This document shows positions 45,119-54,085 of a DNA stretch of 64,000 nucleotides, one piece after another. Numbering within the stretch: position 1 is the stretch's first letter; every line of letters begins with the position of its first letter. The stretch is from NCBI GenBank assembly GCA_965215945.1, contig CBDCFC010000014.1, positions 1 to 64,000 on the forward strand. Direction: 5' to 3'. Made by a program: the position numbers and the translations under genes. The notes beneath the pieces were generated by a model. It saw nothing but the letters and a program-made list of their open reading frames with translations, searched no databases and was not told where the DNA came from. This DNA is from JAHEKD01 sp965215945. Lineage in GTDB: Bacteria > Pseudomonadota > Gammaproteobacteria > Arenicellales > JAHEKD01.

Positions 45119-45748
45119 TCAACCACATATATTGTCATATCTTGAATAATCCGGTTGGGACTGCTTGATTATGCCAAGGGTTTGACACAACTCAGTTCTG
45201 GCATCAGGCATGTTTTGATCTGCCGCCTGTTTATACCAGTACAACGCTTGTTCTAGATCAATAGGAGTGCCACTTCCAATAGCGAGTTTTCTCGCCAAAG
45301 CTAATTGTGTTGGCCCATCACCCCGCTGTGCGGCTTGCTTATACCATTCAACACAGGCCGCTTCGTTTTTAGTGACACCTTTGCCGGTACAGTACATCAC
45401 TCCCAACATGCTCATTGCGCCGACGCGGCCTGATGCAGCAGCCTGCTGAGCGAATTGAAAAGCTTTGGTGTAATCCTGAGCCACACCTCTGCCGCCATGA
45501 TAATAACGTCTGGCCAATACTTCCTGCGCGACCGGACTGCCGTTGTTCGCCGCTTCAGTAAACCAATGAATCGATTTTTCATCGTTTTGTTCAAGGCCAT
45601 CTCCTTGTGAATAACGGCGCCCAAGTTCTACCTGGGCATCGACATCGCCGCGTTTAGCCTTGAGTTGTTCGGTTAGACCTTTAGTGGTTGCGCAGGACGC
45701 CGCCAGCACCGTCATTAAAGCAACGAATAATATTTTTAGGACATTCAT
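45119..45748 (-). CDS. Sel1-repeat lipoprotein
   Basis: 209 residues. Lipoprotein signal with ASC at Cys19, then four Sel1-type repeats (AQVELGRRYSQGDGLEQNDEK, AQEVLARRYYHGG, AMSMLGVMYCTGKGV, TQLALARKLAIGSG) each ending in WxxxAA-type helices. Sel1 proteins are protein-protein scaffolds. Envelope-located; partner unknown. Confidence 0.88.
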   Translation of the reverse strand: MNVLKILFVALMTVLAASCATTKGLTEQLKAKRGDVDAQVELGRRYSQGDGLEQNDEKSIHWFTEAANNGSPVAQEVLARRYYHGGRGVAQDYTKAFQFAQQAAASGRVGAMSMLGVMYCTGKGVTKNEAACVEWYKQAAQRGDGPTQLALARKLAIGSGTPIDLEQALYWYKQAADQNMPDARTELCQTLGIIKQSQPDYSRYDNICG

Positions 45749-45840
45749 GAATGTATTAAATCGATTTTACTGCGCAAAGTATAGCCAGTTAATCGTTAGA
45801 GTTAAATGAATAATCAAAATTGCGCGGTACTTTCAATCTG

Positions 45841-45922
45841 GATCGCTTCACATTTGTTCGCGATGACAACGAGGAGTTATTATTCCTGTCTTTGCGAGGT
45901 CACGAAGTGGCCGTGGCAATCC
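45841..45922. repeat. Two dispersed palindromes
   Basis: GATCGC...CGCGATGAC (45841-45867) and TTTGCGAGGTCACGAAG...GGCAATCC (~45890-45922), in opposite orientation. Same family as those around the GIY-YIG gene. Confidence 0.72.
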
Positions 45923-45954
45923 ACATACAGCTATTGTTGTAGCATTATCTGTGG

Positions 45955-46377
45955 CTACCACTCTCCGGTGTTCGGCATCGATGCCCAGGGTTCCTGTTCG
46001 GGCAAACTGTCGCCGGCTTGCAATAGCTCAATTGAAATACCATCGGGCGAGCGGACAAAAGCCATGTGTCCATCACGTGGAGGACGATTAATTGTCACAC
46101 CACCATCCATGAGTTTCTGGCAGGCGTCGTAAATGTTATCAACCTTGTAAGCCAAATGACCGAAGTTACGTCCACCGGTATAAACTTCATCCGAATCCCA
46201 GTTGTAAGTCAGTTCAACCTGTGCATCCTCCTGACCTTCTGCAGCCAGAAAAATCAGGGTGAATTTTCCGGCCTCGTTTTCATATCGACGAATCTCTTTT
46301 AAGCCCAGTAAATTGCAGTAAAAATGCAGGGATTCATCTACATCAGTGACTCTGACCATGGTGTGTAAATATCGCAT
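45955..46377 (-). CDS. gloA: Lactoylglutathione lyase (glyoxalase I)
   Basis: 140-residue metal-dependent VOC enzyme that isomerises the methylglyoxal-glutathione adduct. Start MRYLHTMVRVTDVDESLHFYCNLLGLKE, ELTYNWDSDEVYTGGRNFGHLAYKV and FVRSPDGISIELLQ supply the metal ligands (His, Glu, His, Glu) and glutathione-contact residues. It stands 11 bp after the alpha/beta hydrolase gene and may share its transcript. Confidence 0.94.
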   Translation of the reverse strand: MRYLHTMVRVTDVDESLHFYCNLLGLKEIRRYENEAGKFTLIFLAAEGQEDAQVELTYNWDSDEVYTGGRNFGHLAYKVDNIYDACQKLMDGGVTINRPPRDGHMAFVRSPDGISIELLQAGDSLPEQEPWASMPNTGEW

Positions 46378-46387
46378 ATTTCTTCCT

Positions 46388-47236
46388 TTAATCGTTTAAC
46401 CAGTTGTGGATTAATTGAATTTGTTCCTCATCCATTAACGCTGGTGCGTGACCAACATTTTTGATTGCTTTGGCTTTTAACTTGAGTTGAAGCCGTTTCA
46501 TTTTTGCAATAATTGCAGGATTAAGAATATCAGAATTTTCACCATACAGCAGATAAACCGGACAAGTTATAGCTTGCCAAAAGTTCCAAATATCTGCTTT
46601 AACATTTGCGGTCTGTTTAAAAGCCAAAGCAATCGCTGGGTCATAATTTGAGACTAGTTTTCCTTCACTATTAATTCTATGACTGTAGTTTGCCAGGTGC
46701 TGCCATTGCTCAGCAGTCAAACTACCAAACGGGGCATAAATCTCGCGAATATGGCTTTCGAAATCACCTTTAGTATCAAATTCGGCTGCCATTGAAAGAT
46801 AATCATTAATTCTTCCAATCGCCTCAGTTGGAATTTCCGGCCCAACGTCATTGATGATTAAGCGTTTTAGTTGGCCTGAGTTTTGCGCAGCCAGAATGAT
46901 GCCTATCAATCCTCCCATTGATGTGCCCAGCCAGTTGAATGATTGGATATTTAATTCGCGCAGTAAAGATTGCACGACTTCAAGATAGGTTGGCATTGCA
47001 TAGCTATTTTTATCCTCCAACCAATCACTTAAACCACGTCCTGGAAAATCAATCGCGACAACTCGATATTGATCACTGATCGATCGAGCTAAATAATCGA
47101 AATCGCGAGAATTACGCGTAAGTCCATGTGCGCAGATAACGACCGGGAGTTCAGCTTTACCCCAGTCCAGGTAATGAATCTGGTAGACTTTGTTTTGCTG
47201 AGTAAAATCAAAAAAATTGCTAATCGGTTCAGTCAT
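46388..47236 (-). CDS. Alpha/beta hydrolase
   Basis: 282-residue hydrolase with oxyanion HG (AHGLTRN), nucleophile GTSMGG (Ser106-type elbow), Asp and the C-terminal His (NVGHAPALM). Substrate unknown; it resembles 2-hydroxymuconate/haloalkane-type esterases. Overlaps the ferredoxin-cyclase gene by 4 bp, so they are translationally coupled. Confidence 0.9.
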   Translation of the reverse strand: MTEPISNFFDFTQQNKVYQIHYLDWGKAELPVVICAHGLTRNSRDFDYLARSISDQYRVVAIDFPGRGLSDWLEDKNSYAMPTYLEVVQSLLRELNIQSFNWLGTSMGGLIGIILAAQNSGQLKRLIINDVGPEIPTEAIGRINDYLSMAAEFDTKGDFESHIREIYAPFGSLTAEQWQHLANYSHRINSEGKLVSNYDPAIALAFKQTANVKADIWNFWQAITCPVYLLYGENSDILNPAIIAKMKRLQLKLKAKAIKNVGHAPALMDEEQIQLIHNWLND

Positions 47237-48882
47237 TTTTTGATTTCTCCAAGTAGTTCGGTTAGCTGCCCTTTTTCAGTGATTGGATAAACCGTCATTC
47301 CGCTTTCCCTGCCGCGAATAGATATCCGAGTGGCGGTTAAATGTCCATAATCAAGGTCGGTCTGGTCAAGCAATTCCTTAGAAATTACGACTTTACAACT
47401 TAAATTTTTGCTCTGTGCTTCTAATCTTGCGGCGATGTTAATGTTGTCACCTATGGCTGAATAGTTGGGTGATTTCGGCGGGCCCATGCTGCCAACTATG
47501 GCTTCGCCGCAATGCAAACCGATACCTATCATTAACGGCTGTTCAAGATCGGATTGCATTTTGTCGTTTAAAGCATCAATACGATCAAGCATATCGACGG
47601 CACCACGTAATGCATTAATGCAGCCAGTCTTTAAATCAGTCTGCAAACCATATAATGCCATTAAACCATCACCTGCAAATTGAGCATAATGACCATTGGA
47701 TAAATGTAATGATTTCGACATCTCGGTGAAGAATTCGTTAAGAATAAACAGCACATCATAAGGGAGTTTGTCTTCAGCCAGTTTGGTTGATTCGCGTAGA
47801 TCAACAAACATGGCGACCACTTGTTTTTCTTCGCCACTTACCCCGCCTGTGGGTTGTGCCAGTTTCATGGTCGCATCAGCCGGCAAAAGCGGCGTCAGTC
47901 GCACATCTCCTTTGAGTGTAGCCTGGCAAGCAAGTCGCACATTAGGCGGTGCTTTAATTCTTTTTAAGGCCAAGGCCTCAAGTTCCCCTACAGAATCGAG
48001 ATTTTCAATGCCTTCATCGACTTTAACACGGCAAGTTGTGCAACGTGCGCGCCCGCCACATACCGATGGGTGTGCCATATCAGCAAAGCGTAAATTATTC
48101 AAAATGCTCATGCCCGGTGCGGCAGTCAATCTTCTTTGGTTGATGGAGATGTTGCAACAACTGTCACGCAACACAATCCGCCGATGAATTTGTTTTAACA
48201 CCAGCATCAAAATACTCATGCCGATGACAAACCACAGCAAGCTGAGTTGTATTGTTTGAATGAGCCCGGAAATCTCAGGGTTGTCGAGTTCAGGAATGTC
48301 ATATTCAAAAGCTTCATAACCGGCCTGAATGAAACCGATTAGAGCTAAAACTGGCCAGACGATTGCCAGTGCATAACTCCAATACAGATTTTTCCGATAC
48401 CAGGATTTGGTTTTTAACCAGTAATGCAATCCTAGGCAGACGTGTAACCAGGTAACGATTAGCAAGGCGAATTGACGCACCAGCTCACCTACGTCCAACC
48501 AGATTTTTTGCAGTATCAGAGGATAAGTCGTATCAACTTCGAAGCCGTGGTAGTAACCTCGAACCGGCACGACGTGAGGGATCAGCAATAAAATCATTAC
48601 AATACCGCTGGCTAGTTGCAATTGTTGCCAGCGCGCCAGATGCATAAAGGATTGATGATACAAAGCCTTCATTGCGATCGAAAAGTGAATCAAAATGCTG
48701 ATAGCAAGAATTGAGGTTCCAATTGGGTTGCGAATTATCCGGGTCATGAAAGATCGCATGATTTCCATGGCTTCAATGCTGATCAAACCAAGAATGTGAT
48801 TACCCAGGTGAAGGAATACGTAACTGAACATTATCAGCGCAGTGGTGGAACGTAGACGATTGATTAAATAGCTTGAAACCAA
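47233..48882 (-). CDS. Membrane ferredoxin-class III nucleotide cyclase
   Basis: 549 residues. N-terminal five-helix membrane domain (1-~245) with conserved His (HLGNHILG, SILIHFSIAMKA) that may bind haem, a 2Fe-2S ferredoxin domain with CGGRARCTTC and a fourth Cys in RLACQA (~265-340), then a class III cyclase domain (VAMFVDLRESTKLAE, FAGDGLMALYG, NYSAIGDNINIAARLE). It would couple redox state to cAMP/cGMP production. Conserved Asp pair and NIAAR of the catalytic site are present. Confidence 0.88.
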   Translation of the reverse strand: MVSSYLINRLRSTTALIMFSYVFLHLGNHILGLISIEAMEIMRSFMTRIIRNPIGTSILAISILIHFSIAMKALYHQSFMHLARWQQLQLASGIVMILLLIPHVVPVRGYYHGFEVDTTYPLILQKIWLDVGELVRQFALLIVTWLHVCLGLHYWLKTKSWYRKNLYWSYALAIVWPVLALIGFIQAGYEAFEYDIPELDNPEISGLIQTIQLSLLWFVIGMSILMLVLKQIHRRIVLRDSCCNISINQRRLTAAPGMSILNNLRFADMAHPSVCGGRARCTTCRVKVDEGIENLDSVGELEALALKRIKAPPNVRLACQATLKGDVRLTPLLPADATMKLAQPTGGVSGEEKQVVAMFVDLRESTKLAEDKLPYDVLFILNEFFTEMSKSLHLSNGHYAQFAGDGLMALYGLQTDLKTGCINALRGAVDMLDRIDALNDKMQSDLEQPLMIGIGLHCGEAIVGSMGPPKSPNYSAIGDNINIAARLEAQSKNLSCKVVISKELLDQTDLDYGHLTATRISIRGRESGMTVYPITEKGQLTELLGEIKK

Positions 48883-48908
48883 CAGTTTTAGTATTTTTTA
48901 TTTAATAC

Positions 48909-49433
48909 TCAGTTTAACAGAGGTTTAATTATTGATTTAAGTTCGTCAGCTGTAAAAACACCTAATTTCTTATCAACCACAATCCCTTGGCGATTTGTAA
49001 TCAGGCTGAACGGAATTGCACCGACTTCGTTATATTTGTACATTAAATCTGGTGTGGTGTCGTCGGATATTAATAGTGGGTAATTAATATCCATTGTGTC
49101 GGCAAAGCGTTGAACCGGCTCTGGGTCATCCAGAGTAATGCCAATGACCTGTAAGCCCTGTTCCTGGTAGCGGTCTTGGAAATCAGCTAGCAGCGGCATT
49201 TCTTCACGGCAGGGCGCACACCAGGTTGCCCAAAAATTAATCAATAGTACTTTGTCTTGCCATTGGCTTTGAGGCTGTTCAACACCTAAATAGTCTTTTA
49301 ATGCAAATTGTACTGCTTCCGTCGGCATTTCCTCCGCGCTGAAATGCTTTTTTGCAAAAAATACACCAACATATAGAGCGATGGACGCAACTATAGCAAT
49401 AATAATCCAGGAAATTAAGCGTGTGATCGACAT
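48909..49433 (-). CDS. TlpA-like thioredoxin-fold protein
   Basis: 174 residues from the ATG at 49433; a longer frame runs into a dispersed repeat and was rejected. A single membrane anchor (LISWIIIAIVASIALYVGVFF) holds a periplasmic thioredoxin fold with WATWCAPCREEMP (catalytic CAPC) and a cis-Pro region AIPFSLI. Reduces disulfides or haem ligands. It lies next to DsbD on the same strand, which probably supplies its electrons. Confidence 0.9.
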   Translation of the reverse strand: MSITRLISWIIIAIVASIALYVGVFFAKKHFSAEEMPTEAVQFALKDYLGVEQPQSQWQDKVLLINFWATWCAPCREEMPLLADFQDRYQEQGLQVIGITLDDPEPVQRFADTMDINYPLLISDDTTPDLMYKYNEVGAIPFSLITNRQGIVVDKKLGVFTADELKSIIKPLLN

Positions 49434-49473
49434 TCTAGAAAATCGTACCTCTACTAAGAACGGAGAACTGTTT

Positions 49474-49541
49474 CCCGCACTTGTTGCGGGATCTCCAGCA
49501 GTACTGACCATTATTTGGGAGACCCCGGAATAAATCCGGGG
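49474..49541. repeat. Composite two-hairpin repeat upstream of the TlpA gene
   Basis: CCCGCA-CTTGT-TGCGGG (49474-49490), GATCTCC...GGAGACC, then CCCCGGA...TCCGGGG (49523-49541). Same layout as 44254-44325; part of it matches 16691-16711 inverted. Confidence 0.82.
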
Positions 49542-49619
49542 AATGGGCTTCATCTTTTAAAGGAAAGTGGAAATAGTAAAAAAACATATCGTGTCAATCA
49601 ACTTATTTTCGGATGCCTT

Positions 49620-51797
49620 CTAGGCACGCTCAATAACCTCTTTAAGAATTTTCATGAATTCATCACTATCCCGGTAACCGTAGAATTTATGATCAGAAAA
49701 TTCAGTGCTGGATGAATTGAAAAATAATGTGGCAGGCGGCCCGAACACATTGAAGCGTTTTTTTACGGCTTTAACCGACTCGCTGGAGGCATTGGTGATA
49801 TCTACTTTTACCGGTATAAAGTTTTCATCGAGCATTGAAATAATTTGAGAATCCTTAAATGTCGTACCATCCATACGCAAGCAATCAAGACACCATTCTG
49901 CATAGTAATCCAGCATGACCAGTTTATTTTCAGCTTTAGCTTTTGAGAACAAAGCATCAATTTCAGCATTGCTGGAAACGATGGTAAACAAAGTTTTGTC
50001 ATACTGTGAGTCAGTCTGATCATCAGTGATTAGTTGTTTCAAAGGCAGTGGATTCATGATGTCGCGATAGCCGTTTAAGCCGCCGATAAATGCCAATACT
50101 CCCCAGACCAAGCTCAATACTGCTACGGTTTTAGCGAACATATTCAAGCTTTTACCAAATGACTTGCTAAACATAAATACTGCTGCTGCAATCAGTAACA
50201 AACTCCACAAAAATAAGACCGGTACAGCCGGAATAAAGCTGAGCAAGTAAATCGCCACGGCTAATAATAAAAAGCCTATGATTTTGTTGATATCTTCCAT
50301 CCAGCTACCCGCTTTGGGCATTAAATGACCAAACTCAAAGCCAAAGAAAATCAGCACCACTCCCATACCCATGGCCATGCAAAACATCAATGCGGCGCCC
50401 AGCAATGCACTGCCTTTGGCAATGGCAATGCTCAAGGTTGAAATTAATAAAGGTGAGACACAGGCACCGACAATCAGTGCTGAAATCATGCCCATAGCAA
50501 AAATGGAAATGACCCCACCGCCGGCCAATTTTTGACTGTGGCCGGACAGGCCGGTTTGCATAAAGGCGGGTACTTGCAGTTTGAATAAACCAAACATTGA
50601 TAAGGCCATCACTATTAACAGTCCGCTGAGAAAACCGATAGCCAGCGGTGTCTGAAAATAGGCCTGTAGTTGTTCTCCGCTGGCACCGGCAACAGCACCG
50701 ATCAGGCTATAGCTGGTGGCTGTACCCAGGACATAAATTAACGACAATAAGCCGGAATGCTGCAAACCACCTTTGTCCCGCTCCGTCATAATGATACCGG
50801 AGAGAATCGGAATCATCGGTAATACACAAGGCGTAAAAGTCAATAGCAGACCACCCCCAAATGCAGCGAGCAAATACCACAATAAACTTTTATCTGATTC
50901 AGCCTTGCTGGTGGCAGGCGTATCATCAGCAAACGGGCCATTGTAATCGGCTAAAGTTAGTTCGATATTTCGTGTCTGTGGTTGATAACAAATACCATCT
51001 TCGGCACAACCTTGATATTCAGCGGTGAGCACTAAATCGTTTGTTTTTGACCGTCGAACCAGATTAATGGGAATGGTTGCATTGCCATAATAGACTTCAA
51101 TTTCACCAAAATGTGGGTCGTCTTTGACTACTCCGATTGGATACTGTGCTTCACTGATGATAATTTCCGGGTTTTTTGAGCTGAATTTTATATGCGGTTT
51201 ATATAAGTAGTAACCTTGAGCCGCTTCAAAATTTGCCACGATACGATTGGTATCCGTTTTTGTAACAACAAATTCAAAAGCTTCATCAACCGGTAGAAAT
51301 TCTTCCTCAGTGTTTACTGCGAACACGTCACCCTGGCTGAAAATTCCGGTTTTAGCAGGTGAGGTTGTTGAGGCGGCGTTAGCTTGTGCGATTAAATTGA
51401 ACGTCTGTGTCTGTGGCGGATAACAAATCCCTAGCGGTTCGTAACAACCTTGTGAACTTACGGTAAGCTGAGTATTGGATAGCGGGTTAATATTCTGCGC
51501 ATTAAAAACCAATGAATTTTTATAAATGTTGACTTGGCCAAAAAGTGGATCTTCAATTGGAATGCCTTGGGGTAAATCCAGTTCTGTATAGTCAATTTTT
51601 TGGCCGTTAATCTCGAGTTTTAGTTTTTCCCGGTACAAGTAATAGCCCTCGGCGATCTTCCAGTTAAGTTTAATTTGGTCGTTTTCAGTAAGCGTTGTAG
51701 TCAGTTCAAACGCTTTTTCGGGTGGCAAAAGTTCTTCTTCATTAGCCAGGGCCAATGCTGAGAAGAAAAGTAAAAAAACCGTTATAAATTTATACAC
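49620..51797 (-). CDS. dsbD: Thiol:disulfide interchange protein DsbD
   Basis: 725 residues, longer than usual (~570-610). Signal peptide, then two tandem DsbD-alpha domains: PPEKAFELTTTLTENDQIKLN...YYLYREKLKL and PVDEAFEFVVTKTDTNRIVAN...YYLYKPHIKF, each ending with a CxxxxICY-type Cys pair. Next is the eight-helix transmembrane domain (FTPCVLPMIPILSG, GACVSPLL) and the C-terminal thioredoxin domain (YAEWCLDCLRMDG). Moves electrons from cytoplasmic thioredoxin to periplasmic partners. The duplicated first domain may widen partner range. Confidence 0.94.
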   Translation of the reverse strand: MYKFITVFLLFFSALALANEEELLPPEKAFELTTTLTENDQIKLNWKIAEGYYLYREKLKLEINGQKIDYTELDLPQGIPIEDPLFGQVNIYKNSLVFNAQNINPLSNTQLTVSSQGCYEPLGICYPPQTQTFNLIAQANAASTTSPAKTGIFSQGDVFAVNTEEEFLPVDEAFEFVVTKTDTNRIVANFEAAQGYYLYKPHIKFSSKNPEIIISEAQYPIGVVKDDPHFGEIEVYYGNATIPINLVRRSKTNDLVLTAEYQGCAEDGICYQPQTRNIELTLADYNGPFADDTPATSKAESDKSLLWYLLAAFGGGLLLTFTPCVLPMIPILSGIIMTERDKGGLQHSGLLSLIYVLGTATSYSLIGAVAGASGEQLQAYFQTPLAIGFLSGLLIVMALSMFGLFKLQVPAFMQTGLSGHSQKLAGGGVISIFAMGMISALIVGACVSPLLISTLSIAIAKGSALLGAALMFCMAMGMGVVLIFFGFEFGHLMPKAGSWMEDINKIIGFLLLAVAIYLLSFIPAVPVLFLWSLLLIAAAVFMFSKSFGKSLNMFAKTVAVLSLVWGVLAFIGGLNGYRDIMNPLPLKQLITDDQTDSQYDKTLFTIVSSNAEIDALFSKAKAENKLVMLDYYAEWCLDCLRMDGTTFKDSQIISMLDENFIPVKVDITNASSESVKAVKKRFNVFGPPATLFFNSSSTEFSDHKFYGYRDSDEFMKILKEVIERA

Positions 51798-52085
51798 TTA
51801 TCGATGACTAAAATATTTATTTGGACATAGATTCTATCAGCCTATATGGCTGGTGAAACCCGCTTTTACTGTGACAACTATTGGTTGCGGGAGTTCATAA
51901 AGGTGATTTGATTCGATCATGGTTTGGATAAGTTTGTCCTGGGGTTGTTAACATTCTGTAGATTGGTTTCGCTGTTGGGTATTTTAGCTTCAATCAAGGT
52001 GATCACGCCATATAACCATTCTATGGAAGCGATTAATCGACCTTGTGCTACATTTATGCGAGCAGTTCAGATAAATTACAACACT

Positions 52086-54077
52086 ATGTTGCAAGTAGAA
52101 GAAATCGAACATTTCTATATACCATTGTCGGATGGCATCAAACTGGCAGCAAGGGCTTGGATGCCGCACGACGCATCTTCAAATCCGCTTCCGGCAATCC
52201 TGGAATATTTACCTTATCGTAAACGTGATGGAACAGCAATTCGTGATGCCTTGACGCATCCTTATTTTGCTGCACATGGTTATGCCTATGTGCGAGTCGA
52301 TATCCGTGGGTATGGCGAGTCCGATGGTTTGATTAATGATGAATATGTTGTACAAGAACAAGATGACGGTTTGCAGGTAATCGACTGGATCACCAAGCAG
52401 CCCTGGTGTGACGGTAACGTTGGCATGATGGGAATTTCCTGGGGTGGTTTTAACGGCTTGCAGATTGCTGCCCGCCAACCTCAAGCGTTAAAAGCGATTA
52501 TTACACTTTGTTCCACTGATGATCGTTACGCCGATGATATTCATTACAAAGGAGGAGCAATGTTAATGGAGAATATCGGTTGGGCGGCCACCATGTTGAG
52601 TTATTCCACTGCACCACCGGATCCATTACTGGTCGGCGATGAATGGTTTGATACGTGGAAGAATCGGTTGGAAAACATGCCATTGCTAGTTGCAAAATGG
52701 ATGCGCCACCAAAGCCGCGATGAGCTTTGGCAGCATGGCTCAATCTGTGAAGATTATTCGTCTATTAAAGCTGCCGTTTATTGTATGACCGGGTGGGCCG
52801 ATGCCTACACTAACAGTATTCCCAGAATGATGGAGCATTTGCAGTGTCCCAAAAAGGCTTTGGTTGGACCCTGGTTACATAAATATCCGCATTTTGCCCG
52901 GCCTGAACCCCGCATTGGTTTTTTACAAGAGGCCCTGCGCTGGTGGGATTACTGGCTAAAAGGTATTGATACAGGAATCATGGATGAACCATCATGCACA
53001 TTTTATCTGCAAGATAGTGTCGAACCCAAACCGAGTTATGATTTCAGAGCGGGTCAATGGATACAAACTGACCATTGGCCGGATGAGAATAAGATTTCAA
53101 TGGATCAGTGGTCATTAACCCACAATGGCCTTTCCAGCAGCATCAAAAAGCTGGGTTCGCAAATGGAAATTGATTCGCCGTTGACCACTGGAGTGCATGG
53201 TGGTGAATACATAGCACTTTGGTTTGGGCCGGACTATCCTACCGATCAACGCCGAGACGACGCGTTGTCAGTTTGTTTCGATAGTGCGATATTAGAATCT
53301 GATCTTAAAATTGTTGGTAATCCAAAGCTTAAGTTAAAACTGAGCAGTAACTCGACCTGCGGACAACTGACTGTTCGTCTGTCAGATGTTGCACCAAACG
53401 GGAAAGTCACGCGAGTCACCTATGGCACAATAAATTTGCGCAATCGTGATTCACTGGAGAGTACTCAGGAAGTTGTTGCCAATAAGGTTTATGAAATTGA
53501 ATTGCAAATGGATTTTATTGCACAGACGATTCCGAAAGGGCACCGAATGCGTGTTGCACTGTCCAGCAGTTATTTCCCGCTGCTATGGACGACCCCGGAG
53601 AAATCATCGGTTACCTTGGCGCCGGATCAGCAGTCATTAATGTTACCGATATTTACTGGCACACAGATTCCCGAGCCTTTTGAACCCCCTGTCAGTGCTG
53701 AGCCAGAAAAAGTAACCATGCTGAGAGAAGCCTCTAACAAACGTGTTATTTCAGAGGATGTGGCTACCGGCGTGGTGCGTGTCGATATTGAAGATGACTT
53801 TGGCCGTACGCAATTCGACCGGCATGGTTTATGGGTAGATCAAGTGTGCCATGAAAGTTATAGTGCGCATCCCGATGATCCTGATCAAACCCGGGCACAT
53901 ACATATTGGCAGCACCAAACGGGCCGTGACGACTGGCAAGTCTCAAGTGAAACAGAAATAAGCGTCACTTGTGATAAAGATGATTTTTACATCAAAGCCG
54001 GTTTCAAAGCATATCAAAACGATAAACTGATTTATGAAAAAGACTGGGGTGAAACAGTGCCCAGGATTGCCGTCTAA
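52086..54077 (+). CDS. CocE/NonD-family hydrolase
   Basis: 663 residues from ATG 52086 (MLQVEEIEHFYIPLSDGIKLAAR), the family-typical beginning; a longer frame from 51924 is likely spurious. X-Pro dipeptidyl-peptidase/cocaine esterase fold: Ser in GISWGGFNG, Asp in TGWADAY, His in WLHKYPH, and a C-terminal jelly-roll domain. Cytoplasmic; cleaves acyl or peptide bonds of unknown substrate. Confidence 0.88.
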   Translation: MLQVEEIEHFYIPLSDGIKLAARAWMPHDASSNPLPAILEYLPYRKRDGTAIRDALTHPYFAAHGYAYVRVDIRGYGESDGLINDEYVVQEQDDGLQVIDWITKQPWCDGNVGMMGISWGGFNGLQIAARQPQALKAIITLCSTDDRYADDIHYKGGAMLMENIGWAATMLSYSTAPPDPLLVGDEWFDTWKNRLENMPLLVAKWMRHQSRDELWQHGSICEDYSSIKAAVYCMTGWADAYTNSIPRMMEHLQCPKKALVGPWLHKYPHFARPEPRIGFLQEALRWWDYWLKGIDTGIMDEPSCTFYLQDSVEPKPSYDFRAGQWIQTDHWPDENKISMDQWSLTHNGLSSSIKKLGSQMEIDSPLTTGVHGGEYIALWFGPDYPTDQRRDDALSVCFDSAILESDLKIVGNPKLKLKLSSNSTCGQLTVRLSDVAPNGKVTRVTYGTINLRNRDSLESTQEVVANKVYEIELQMDFIAQTIPKGHRMRVALSSSYFPLLWTTPEKSSVTLAPDQQSLMLPIFTGTQIPEPFEPPVSAEPEKVTMLREASNKRVISEDVATGVVRVDIEDDFGRTQFDRHGLWVDQVCHESYSAHPDDPDQTRAHTYWQHQTGRDDWQVSSETEISVTCDKDDFYIKAGFKAYQNDKLIYEKDWGETVPRIAV

Positions 54078-54085
54078 AAACTTTC

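Noticed and set aside
49434..49553. 40-residue extension of the TlpA-like protein
   Set aside because: Encoded by the dispersed repeat at 49474-49541; the membrane anchor starts right after ATG 49433.
51924..52085. 54-residue N-terminal extension of the CocE-like hydrolase
   Set aside because: Not part of the family fold; the ATG at 52086 gives the standard start.
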